This document shows, one piece after another, positions 6,090 to 11,421 of a stretch of DNA of 12,076 nt. The position numbers and the translations under genes are program-made. Below the pieces are notes generated by a model. It searched no databases. It was not told where the DNA came from and was given only the letters and a program-made list of their open reading frames with translations. Source of the stretch: Gammaproteobacteria bacterium (GTDB lineage Bacteria; Pseudomonadota; Gammaproteobacteria; Competibacterales; Competibacteraceae); assembly GCA_020047885.1 (NCBI GenBank), contig JAIFNF010000306.1, forward strand, positions 1 through 12,076. Direction: 5' to 3'. Positions within the stretch are counted from its first letter, which is position 1; each line of letters opens with the position of its first letter.

Positions 6090-7952
6090 ATGAAAATGAA
6101 TCTATTGACGGTTGCCGTTTTGTCCACGCTGGGATTGGTCGCCTGTGGTAGCAGCGATGACGATCAGTTGGCAGTTACGATTAAGGGGGTTGATTTTACC
6201 GAGACCCCGACGCCAACAACGGCTGATGAGCGGGCGCAAACCCACACCCGGTCGGTCGCTAAAGTGACGTACAGCGATGGGCGGGTGGACGATCATCCAC
6301 TGAGCTACAACATGTTGTTCAGCGTTAAGGACCCGGTTGCCGAGGTCAAGGGCGTCAAGCATCCGGCGGGTCAACTGTATAACTACAAGATGGAACCGCT
6401 GCTTGATCCCATGGGCAACCCGGTTGTGGCGGAAGCCCCGGACGCCAACAGTCTGCTCAACGTCGGTGGCAAGCTGTTTCTGGTGACGCATTATGAATAT
6501 GACTGGATTCTGAGCGATGGCGCGGTCGCTTATACCGTCCCTGACTGGTATACGCGGATGCCGATGTCGATGACCCTCAGCGACATCGCGCAGGCGGGTG
6601 ACGGCAAACTGACCGCGACCAAGGTCCGACCCATCGACTTCTCCAGCGTCAACGGGATCTGGATTCCCTGCTTCGGCTCGCAAACGCCCTGGAATACCCA
6701 TCTCGGTTCCGAAGAAGACTACGATTTGATCTACAACCCGCTCGATTCCAAAAACTATGGAACCACGACCGCCGGTCTCAAAGCCATGCGGGAACTCTAT
6801 TTCAAGGGTGAGCGCGAGGCGAATCCCTATCATTACGGCATTATCCCGGAAGTGACCATCAAGGCCGATGGTTCGGTCAGCGTGGTCAAGCACTATGCCA
6901 TGGGGCGCGGTACCTGGGAGCAGGCGCTAGTGATGCCGGACAGCCGCACCGTCTATCTGGGCGATGATGGCGCTTATGTGCAAATGACGATGTTCGTCGC
7001 CGACAAAGCCGCCGATTTATCCGCTGGAACGCTGTACACCGCCCAATGGAATCAGACCAGTGATCAGGGCGGCGGGCGCGCTGATCTGACCTGGATTCGC
7101 CTGGGTCACGGAACCAACGTTGAAATTGCCGCGCTGGCCAACAGCCTGACCTTTACCGATATTTTTAACGCCGTTGCGCCCACCGAAGGGCAATGTCCCG
7201 AAGGTTTCAAACGAGTGCGCGCCGGTTCTTCTGCGGATGAATGTCTGACGCTGAAACCCGGCATGGAGAAGGCGGCGGCGTTCCTGGAAACCCGCCGCTA
7301 TACCGCGCTGCTCGATGGCACGACCGAATGGACCAAGATGGAGGGTCTAGCGATTAACGGCGCGGACAAGAAGCTGTACATGGCCATGTCGCGCATTGAG
7401 AGCAGTATGCGTTCTGATCCGACCGAACCGGCAGATCACATCCGGTTGCCGGAGAACAAGGCCGGGGGAACCTATACCTTGGAACTGAAATCGGCGATCA
7501 AGGATATCCAGAGCAACGCGATCAATTCCGACTGGGTAGCGGTCACGATGTACGTCGAGCCGCAATTGCTGGGTAAACCGATCAGCGCCGACGCCGTCGG
7601 TAACACGGCGGATGTCAACGCCATCGCCAATACCGACAATGTGTTCTTCTCGCCGAAAATGCGCACGCTGTTCATTGGCGAGGATTCCGGGATGCACATC
7701 AACAACTTTGTGTGGGCGTACAACGTCGATACGCAAAAGTTGACCCGGATTTTGAGCGTGACGGCGGGCGGCGAATCCACCGGGCTACAGGTGGTGGATA
7801 ATGTGAATGGCCATGCCTACATCATGAGCAATGCCCAGCATCATGGCGATTTTCCGAGCAGCATCAATGCCGATCTTGAGGCGCAGTTGACGCCGATGAT
7901 CGATAAATTCAGTGCGCCAGTCGGCTATATCCGGGGCATTCCGGGTTTGTAA
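6090..7952 (+). CDS. phoX: PhoX-family (DUF839) alkaline phosphatase-like lipoprotein
   Basis: This is a predicted extracytoplasmic phosphomonoesterase of the PhoX type, which uses iron and calcium to release phosphate from organic esters. The chosen start is ATG 6090 (620 residues), with CTGGAG at 6075-6080 as ribosome site; it gives a clean lipoprotein signal, MKMNLL to lipobox LVAC with Cys19 lipidated. A longer frame from 5973 would run through the Pho box and bury the signal peptide. The PhoX signature is present: P193-C194-FGSQTPWNTHLGSEE (to 209), where the Cys and Glu are expected metal ligands. C-terminal family blocks follow (FFSPKMRTLFIGEDSG, TAGGESTGLQ, then the Asn-rich HAYIMSNAQHHGDFP). 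Glycine at +2 suggests outer-membrane sorting. Studied PhoX enzymes usually carry a Tat signal; this one does not. It lies downstream of a Pho box and is followed by a hairpin terminator. Substrate is inferred. Confidence 0.88.
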   Translation: MKMNLLTVAVLSTLGLVACGSSDDDQLAVTIKGVDFTETPTPTTADERAQTHTRSVAKVTYSDGRVDDHPLSYNMLFSVKDPVAEVKGVKHPAGQLYNYKMEPLLDPMGNPVVAEAPDANSLLNVGGKLFLVTHYEYDWILSDGAVAYTVPDWYTRMPMSMTLSDIAQAGDGKLTATKVRPIDFSSVNGIWIPCFGSQTPWNTHLGSEEDYDLIYNPLDSKNYGTTTAGLKAMRELYFKGEREANPYHYGIIPEVTIKADGSVSVVKHYAMGRGTWEQALVMPDSRTVYLGDDGAYVQMTMFVADKAADLSAGTLYTAQWNQTSDQGGGRADLTWIRLGHGTNVEIAALANSLTFTDIFNAVAPTEGQCPEGFKRVRAGSSADECLTLKPGMEKAAAFLETRRYTALLDGTTEWTKMEGLAINGADKKLYMAMSRIESSMRSDPTEPADHIRLPENKAGGTYTLELKSAIKDIQSNAINSDWVAVTMYVEPQLLGKPISADAVGNTADVNAIANTDNVFFSPKMRTLFIGEDSGMHINNFVWAYNVDTQKLTRILSVTAGGESTGLQVVDNVNGHAYIMSNAQHHGDFPSSINADLEAQLTPMIDKFSAPVGYIRGIPGL

Positions 7953-7978
7953 TCACTCTTCGGTTTTCGATGCTGATG

Positions 7979-8009
7979 AGGCTGGCGGTGGATCCATCGT
8001 CAGCTTTTT
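7979..8009 (+). terminator. Probable intrinsic terminator after phoX
   Basis: GCTGGCG (7981-7987) pairs with CGTCAGC (7998-8004) with one G-U pair, leaving a 10-base loop. It is followed directly by TTTTT at 8005-8009. It lies 28 bp after the phoX stop and 25 bp before the next start. This would mostly separate phoX from the downstream cytochrome-like gene, though leaky read-through is possible. Confidence 0.6.
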
Positions 8010-8034
8010 GCGTTTTATGTGAGGAGCTTTTTGT

Positions 8035-9067
8035 ATGAACCATCGCCCCGCTTTTTTGAACCCGGTCGTGACCGTATTACTCATGGGTGCCATCAGCGCG
8101 GGTTGCAGCGACAGTCAGGGTCAGTCCCCGGTTCAGTCAGCCACCATGACCGCGCCTGCCGTCAGTTACCCCCTGGGCGATTTCCGTAGTCCGATCACTT
8201 TTTCCAATCCCTACGCCCATATCCCGGCCCAGTGCCATATTGAAACGTCGCGGGGAACCCAGAACGCCTGTCTGTTCTGCCATACCAATGGCGTTTATCA
8301 GTTGGGGCTGGGGAACAACTTTCCCCAAGCGGGCGCTGAGCCGCGTCTGGGTAATTTGCAACTGGAATATTCCTTTACTACGCTATCTCGCCCAGGTGGG
8401 TGCTCAGCCGGATGCTACGCCGGGTGTATCGCAGTCGGGCGACCCATTGAACCGGGGGCTGGAAAAGGGCGAATTCCGCCATTTTCTGGATAATGTCGTC
8501 GGCGTCAGCCTGTATGGGGATATGCCCGCCGCGATTGAACGGTTCCTGAGTCGGGTCATTCAACTGGCTAACGGTTATTCAGCCGCCTGGCCGCCGCTGG
8601 ATACTGCCAGCGCGTCGGGTTTCCAGCAGAGTCCGGCATTGCGGCAGACCCTGCTGCGGGAGTTCACTCACCGGGGCGACTATCTGACGGCTGCGGGCGC
8701 GATTCGCGGTGAGTTGCTTTATCCACCCAGAAACGATGCCCTGGAAGTAGCGCGACGCTATCGGCAGGTGGTCGCCACGCAACGCTATGTCAAAGGCAAA
8801 GAAGTCTTCCCGGAAACGCCGGTGACCTTCCGCTACTTCCGGGAAGGGGGCGACGGGTTCGCGCATCAGGATGGACGGCCCTATCAGGTCGGCGAGGTGA
8901 TGACTGACCGGCCGGTTGATTGGACGAATCCGGCGCTGATGACCTATGGGGTGGGGATCGCTGAAACGCTGATTGATCCCGACCGACCCTTTGCGGAGGG
9001 CGGAACCTGGTTTCCCGACTATGTGCCCCTGCTGATAGACCCGCTGCGTTTCGCCCCGACCCGTTAG
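8035..9067 (+). pseudogene. Mono-haem c-type cytochrome-like lipoprotein, frameshifted
   Basis: The gene begins at ATG 8035 with a good GAGGAG ribosome site. The N-terminus reads as a lipoprotein signal (lipobox-like SAGC, Cys24). One haem-binding motif, CLFCH, lies at residues 79-83, so the product would carry a covalent haem c outside the inner membrane. The reading frame then changes near 8370-8390: frame 1 runs on to a stop at 8493 with an unlikely Gly/Cys-rich tail (SRPGGCSAGCYAGC), while the sensible protein continues in the next frame from about RYLAQVGAQPDATPGV to the stop at 9067. The whole span is one base more than a multiple of three, consistent with a single extra base. Restored, the protein would be about 343 residues. 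I do not recognise the family beyond the haem motif. Sequencing error, true mutation and programmed shift cannot be told apart here. Confidence 0.75.
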
Positions 9068-9080
9068 GCTTGGCTAAATG

Positions 9081-9119
9081 TTGGGTTGCCAAAAAGACGG
9101 CAACTCAACCTATGAAGCT
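9081..9119 (+). repeat. 39-bp palindromic repeat, copy A
   Basis: This is the first of four 39-bp copies in the window, at the left edge of the TA array. It starts with TTGGGTTGCC, has an 8-base loop, then GGCAACTCAA as the opposing arm, and ends CCTATGAAGCT-like. One arm base is changed (C to T), giving a G-U pair in plus-strand RNA. It lies 13 bp after the stop of the cytochrome-like gene and is followed within 16 bp by a C/G-tract palindrome. Confidence 0.85.
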
Positions 9120-9134
9120 TAGTTGCCGGTTCGA

Positions 9135-9168
9135 AATCCCCCCGGCCCCCCTTTTTCAAAGGGGGAGG
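9135..9168 (-). repeat. C/G-tract palindrome beside repeat copy A
   Basis: On the minus strand this reads CCCCCTTTGAAAAAGGGGGG, then a GGGGGG-ATT tail. The same core occurs at 11430, 11905 and 11936, and in variant form at 9772 and 10487. It is inverted relative to the copies at 9772, 10487 and 11430. It sits 18 bp beyond the stop of the minus-strand DUF4926 gene and may act as its terminator hairpin. Confidence 0.8.
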
Positions 9169-9186
9169 TGAACGCTTACCTGCTGA

Positions 9187-9417
9187 TCAAGCGGCTTCAA
9201 GCAAGCGGACATGAGCAATTTCGCGGTGGATAACCTGCCTTACCTGCGAGGCATGTAAAGTGGCAACGGCCAAGGTTTCTCCGTCGAGGGCCACAAATTC
9301 AACCTCAAAGCCCCGACCGTTCTGGTGAGCCATGACCACGGTTCCAATATCGCCAGCGGTCAGTCCGTACTCGGGCAGGTCAGTGGTCAAAATAATGCAA
9401 TCAAGTTCGTCGATCAT
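9187..9417 (-). CDS. DUF4926 small protein, putative antitoxin/partner of DUF6883
   Basis: This is a 76-residue protein that I match to the DUF4926 family by its pattern: MIDELDCIILTTDLPEYGL, then AGDIGTVV, FEVEFVALDGETLAV and a closing ASQVRQV. It looks like a compact all-beta, SH3-like protein and has no signal or membrane segment. The start at 9417 is chosen because AGAGG precedes it and because ATGA overlaps the stop of the upstream DUF6883 gene by 4 nt. A longer frame to 9483 would run far into that gene. In my recollection these two families are often neighbours, which suggests they work together. Placement inside a string of TA modules makes a TA-like role plausible, but no function is established. 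Which partner is toxin and which antitoxin is unknown. Confidence 0.82.
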   Translation of the reverse strand: MIDELDCIILTTDLPEYGLTAGDIGTVVMAHQNGRGFEVEFVALDGETLAVATLHASQVRQVIHREIAHVRLLEAA

Positions 9418-9758
9418 ATCAGCCTCTTTAGGGGATGTGCGGTAACGAAGTAGGGTGCGTTTTGTCCGGTTTCTATGAACCACACTGTTCGGACTTGAGG
9501 AGTCCGTCCGTCCGGGGTCAGGAGGGATCCGTCAATCGCGTAGGAAACGCCAAACAGCGTGGTCTCCACCTGGGCGACTTCGTAGCGGGCGACCTGTTGC
9601 AGCAATGCGGTTTCCAGTTGTCGCCAAGAGGATAAGGAGAACCCGAAACCAAGAAAAAACTTCGCCTTGTGCCGCCCAACCGGATGAGCTTCCGACAACA
9701 GGTATTGAGTGATTTTCTCCGGTCGGATGAAGGCGCGTTCGATATTGGGCAGTTTCAT
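9414..9758 (-). CDS. DUF6883 protein, putative toxin or partner of DUF4926
   Basis: This 114-residue protein resembles the DUF6883 family. It opens MKLPNIERAFIRPEKITQYL and continues HPVGRHKAKFF, with an amphipathic segment near 44-58, VSYAIDG, a RTPQVRTVWFIE strand and a C-terminal hydrophobic end. It has no signal peptide or recognised catalytic motif, though a charged His/Lys/Arg patch (HPVGRHKAKFF) is the most conserved-looking part. The start is supported by GGAG six bases ahead of ATG 9758. The gene is first in a two-gene unit and overlaps DUF4926 by ATGA. Its upstream region is almost entirely a repeat pair (9772-9844), so its promoter either lies in the repeat or transcription comes from yefM. 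Toxin is my guess from order and size only. Confidence 0.8.
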   Translation of the reverse strand: MKLPNIERAFIRPEKITQYLLSEAHPVGRHKAKFFLGFGFSLSSWRQLETALLQQVARYEVAQVETTLFGVSYAIDGSLLTPDGRTPQVRTVWFIETGQNAPYFVTAHPLKRLI

Positions 9759-9771
9759 GGAATTCTCCGTT

Positions 9772-9804
9772 CCCCCCTTTGCAAAAGGGGGTTAGGGGGA
9801 TTTT
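9772..9804 (+). repeat. C/G-tract palindrome beside repeat copy B
   Basis: CCCCCC-TTTGCAAAA-GGGGG followed by TTAGGGGGATTTT. It runs without a gap into the 39-bp repeat at 9806 and begins 13 bp upstream of the DUF6883 start. It is the same composite arrangement and orientation as at 10487-10558. Confidence 0.82.
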
Positions 9805-9805
9805 G

Positions 9806-9844
9806 TTGGGTTGCCAAAAGGACGGCAATCCAACCTACGAAGCT
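9806..9844 (+). repeat. 39-bp palindromic repeat, copy B
   Basis: TTGGGTTGCC, an 8-base loop AAAAGGAC, then GGCAATCCAA. One arm base differs from the perfect palindrome, leaving a G-U pair in plus-strand RNA. Its last two bases overlap the yoeB stop codon at 9843-9845, so the toxin remnant ends inside the repeat. Confidence 0.85.
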
Positions 9845-10106
9845 AGTCGTAGTGATAACGACAGGCGATGATGATCAAGTCTTCGCCATCTCCTCGATAG
9901 ATCAAGCGGTGGGCATCGTCGATGCGACGTGACCAGAAACCTGAGAGATTTTCCTTAAGCGATTCGGGTTTGCCGATACCGGCAAAAGGTTCGCGCAAGC
10001 AATCTTCTATTAACCGGTTGAGTCGCTTGAGCGTTTTTCGATCCTGCCCCTGCCAATACTGCTAATCTTCCCACGCTGCCAGTGTCCAACTAATGCGACT
10101 GAGCAT
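9843..10106 (-). pseudogene. yoeB: YoeB mRNA-interferase toxin, inactivated by an in-frame amber codon
   Basis: Read on the minus strand from ATG 10106, the 87-codon frame is a full-length YoeB: ISWTLAAWED, a TAG at codon 15 (10062-10064), then QYWQGQDRKTLKRL, GIGKPESLKENLSG, FWSRRIDDAHRLIY and a final CRYHYD. All catalytic positions known from E. coli YoeB are kept (E48, R67, H85, Y86). The stop replaces the Tyr of the WDDY-type motif, one base change from TAT or TAC. No Met, GTG or TTG start close downstream would restore the missing N-terminus convincingly. The start overlaps the yefM coding end by 17 nt, as expected for a coupled TA pair. YoeB cleaves mRNA at the ribosome; here it should be silent unless the amber codon is read through. 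A sequencing error is the main alternative. Confidence 0.88.
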
Positions 10107-10353
10107 CAACCAGGCTCTGTTGAGTCAGCTTGCCATTGCGGTATTGCTCGATGGAACGCGCCAGATGCGCGGCATTGGCGGGCGTCTTGAGCAAATGAAC
10201 GGTCTCCATCAAGCTGTTAAAGGTATCGAGCGACATCATCACGGCATCCGGGGCGTCACGCCGGGCAATGATCGTGTAGTCGGCATCATCGATGACCTGA
10301 TCGATGACGGTTTTGAGGTTCTTGCGCGCTTCGGAAAAATTGATGACCTGCAT
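10090..10353 (-). CDS. yefM: YefM-type antitoxin (Phd/YefM family)
   Basis: This 87-residue antitoxin would bind and neutralise YoeB through its C-terminal part and repress its own promoter through its N-terminal dimer. The start at 10353 gives MQVINFSEARKNLKTVIDQV, the standard opening of the family. It is followed by DYTIIARRDAPDAVMMSLDTFNSLMET and an acidic/polar tail ending LTQQSLVDAQSH. An extended frame to 10416 would pass through the promoter and operator, so it is rejected. The toxin gene behind it carries a nonsense codon, leaving this as an antitoxin without a working partner. It could still cross-protect against a homologous YoeB elsewhere in the genome. Frame and key residues look undamaged. 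Confidence 0.93.
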   Translation of the reverse strand: MQVINFSEARKNLKTVIDQVIDDADYTIIARRDAPDAVMMSLDTFNSLMETVHLLKTPANAAHLARSIEQYRNGKLTQQSLVDAQSH

Positions 10354-10364
10354 AAGGGCTAACC

Positions 10365-10382
10365 TGTGCTGTTTATTGTACA
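10365..10382 (-). promoter_or_regulatory. YefM operator: TGTACA palindrome plus half-matching site
   Basis: TTGTACAA (10376-10383) is a perfect palindrome containing TGTACA at 10377-10382, the core hexamer known from the E. coli yefM-yoeB operator. A weaker match, TGTGCT, starts 12 bp away at 10365, the spacing I recall between the long and short E. coli sites. The perfect copy touches the -10 hexamer, so binding would block transcription. Confidence 0.7.
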
Positions 10383-10411
10383 ATTCTAAGTCGCTTAATT
10401 TCCAAATACAA
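10383..10411 (-). promoter_or_regulatory. Predicted yefM promoter
   Basis: On the minus strand, TTGTAT (10411-10406) and TAGAAT (10388-10383) are 17 bp apart, close to sigma-70 spacing. The -10 has five of six consensus bases; the -35 matches only its first three. The -10 abuts the TGTACA operator, and the predicted start of transcription would fall about 25 bp before the yefM ATG. Confidence 0.55.
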
Positions 10412-10437
10412 GGCACATGACTGATCCGCTACCCCAC

Positions 10438-10470
10438 AAAAAAACCGCCCCCGATTATTCGTAGGCGGTT
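10438..10470 (-). terminator. Intrinsic terminator on the minus strand, downstream of the vapBC unit
   Basis: On the minus strand AACCGCC (10470-10464) and GGCGGTT (10449-10443) form a 7-bp stem with a 14-base loop, followed by an unbroken T-run to 10438. It lies beyond the vapC stop and the repeat pair, and ahead of the yefM promoter, so it would insulate yefM from upstream read-through. Confidence 0.7.
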
Positions 10471-10486
10471 CGTTTATGTCCTTTTT

Positions 10487-10518
10487 CCCCTTCGCAAAAG
10501 GGGAGCCAAGGGGATTTT
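10487..10518 (+). repeat. C/G-tract palindrome beside repeat copy C (diverged)
   Basis: CCCC-TTCGCAAAA-GGGG then AGCCAAGGGGATTTT. It is a shortened, more diverged version of the 9772 copy and, like it, is joined directly to the 39-bp repeat, separated by only one base. Confidence 0.75.
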
Positions 10519-10519
10519 G

Positions 10520-10558
10520 TTGGGTTGCCAAAAGGACGGCAACCCAATCTACGAAGCT
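10520..10558 (+). repeat. 39-bp palindromic repeat, copy C (perfect palindrome)
   Basis: TTGGGTTGCC and GGCAACCCAA form perfect 10-bp arms around AAAAGGAC. This is the only one of the four copies with fully paired arms. It lies 56 bp beyond the vapC stop, and sequence to its right (10559-10614) shows no gene. Confidence 0.87.
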
Positions 10559-10614
10559 AAGAAGCTCGGTTGACGGTGATGTGGGTTCAAAGTGCAAAAT
10601 CTCGAATTGTTCAG

Positions 10615-11019
10615 TCACGCCGGGTGTATTCCAGGTTGATGGACAAATAAGCGTAGCTGTAGTCCCTCAACCACCTCAAAATGTTTGACATTACCCGTCG
10701 CTAATGCCAGCCCATGTTCCAAGGCCGTTGCTGCAATCAATGCATCGGCAAGCTGCATGGAGTGGCTATGGAAATAACGACGCACAAGCGAAGCGGCATG
10801 TTCTGAAATGCCGGTTGTGATAGGTAAGCGCCGTACTTCCATGTTCTTGAGGGTCTTGTCGATGGCTTGAGCTTCACGCTGGTTTTTTGCGCCTTGAATC
10901 AATTCCATGTAAGTCACATCGGAAATGGCGAGATTATCATTGAGACTGTCCAGGAATGTACTGGCTTGCGCGTCTTTTCGCGTGACCCAAATCAAGACAT
11001 CGGTATCCACCAGAATCAA
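10615..11019 (-). CDS. vapC: VapC-type PIN-domain ribonuclease toxin (TTG start)
   Basis: This 134-residue toxin is predicted to cleave RNA with a metal-dependent PIN active site. From the TTG at 11019 it begins with ILVDTDVLIW. The acidic residues of the PIN centre are in place: D5 (and D7), E39 in TYMELIQGA, D92 in QLADALIAATA, with the polar N110 of ATGN. The length is typical of VapC. Upstream in-frame starts would extend it 22 residues with an Arg-rich, non-family leader that lies over the antitoxin gene. TTG 11019 instead overlaps the antitoxin stop as TTGA, the usual coupling. The rare start may keep toxin output low. A second, later reading from GTG at codon 4 is possible but would cut into the first strand. 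Target RNA is unknown. Confidence 0.9.
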   Translation of the reverse strand: MILVDTDVLIWVTRKDAQASTFLDSLNDNLAISDVTYMELIQGAKNQREAQAIDKTLKNMEVRRLPITTGISEHAASLVRRYFHSHSMQLADALIAATALEHGLALATGNVKHFEVVEGLQLRLFVHQPGIHPA

Positions 11020-11258
11020 AAGCGTGGCCTCCGCAAACGGCGGACATAGTCTGTCGGATTGGTCATCTCTTCGCGGTCTTCCCATAAGCCGTAGAGCGGG
11101 GTCTCGCTCCAGCTCATTTTAGGCTTTCGGGTGGGCTGTGTAGCGGGTTTAGCAGAGTAGCGACTCTGGATGAATTCGATGAAGTGCAACACTTCGCGTT
11201 GTGCAACTTCGGGTAAGCCGTGAGCCTGTTGGCTGATTTGTTGCTCCAGGGTTTGCAT
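11016..11258 (-). CDS. vapB: DUF2281-type VapB-like antitoxin
   Basis: This 80-residue protein matches the DUF2281 antitoxin pattern: MQTLEQQISQQAHGLPEVAQ then REVLHFIEFIQSRY, a linker rich in Pro/Lys/Thr, and a C-terminal PLYGLWEDREEM segment of the kind that often docks onto a PIN toxin. It should neutralise the adjacent VapC and may repress the operon. It is the first gene of the pair and its stop overlaps the VapC TTG start by 4 nt. AGGA precedes ATG 11258 at a normal distance. The upstream 110 bp, where its promoter must lie, is the reverse strand of a broken Rpn-like gene end. DUF2281 proteins paired with PIN toxins are well known, so the antitoxin call is fairly strong despite low sequence similarity to classical VapB. 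Confidence 0.85.
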   Translation of the reverse strand: MQTLEQQISQQAHGLPEVAQREVLHFIEFIQSRYSAKPATQPTRKPKMSWSETPLYGLWEDREEMTNPTDYVRRLRRPRF

Positions 11259-11260
11259 GT

Positions 11261-11374
11261 GTGGTCCTGCAAGTGGCGATTGCGCGGAGTTTGATCGACA
11301 TTCTCAGCGTGGAGGTGATTGCCGAGAAAACCGGGTTGAGCCGGGAAGCGATTGAGGAGTTATCCGGGAAATAA
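11261..11374 (+). pseudogene. C-terminal remnant of an Rpn-like recombination-promoting nuclease/transposase
   Basis: On the plus strand a 37-codon stretch ending in TAA at 11372-11374 reads LQVAIARSLIDILSVEVIAE then KTGLSREAIEELSGK. This is the usual closing helix-turn-helix-like motif (AEKTGLSxExIxxL) of the Rpn/PD-(D/E)XK transposase family. The rest of the gene, normally some 250 or more residues, is missing: its left edge coincides with the vapB start codon on the opposite strand. It has no plausible ribosome site and cannot be functional. It indicates that the TA module or a rearrangement cut through an older mobile-type gene. Confidence 0.65.
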
Positions 11375-11382
11375 GCGAAAGG

Positions 11383-11421
11383 TTGGGTTGCCAAAAGGAC
11401 GGCAACTCAACTTACGAAGCT
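11383..11421 (+). repeat. 39-bp palindromic repeat, copy D
   Basis: TTGGGTTGCC, loop AAAAGGAC, GGCAACTCAA, in the same orientation as the other three copies. It lies 8 bp after the Rpn-remnant stop. The minus-strand stop codon of the DUF559 gene (11412-11414) lies within it. Confidence 0.85.

Noticed and set aside
6102..6893. Long minus-strand open frame of 263 codons
   Set aside because: It lies antisense within phoX, whose frame has clear family motifs; the reverse translation resembles no family I know.
9532..9828. 98-codon minus-strand frame overlapping DUF6883 and the repeat
   Set aside because: It is out of frame with the recognisable DUF6883 protein, and part of it merely translates the C/G-tract repeat.
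9081..11421. CRISPR array from four near-identical 39-bp palindromic repeats
   Set aside because: Copies are about 700-860 bp apart with genes between them, no spacer-sized units and no cas genes.
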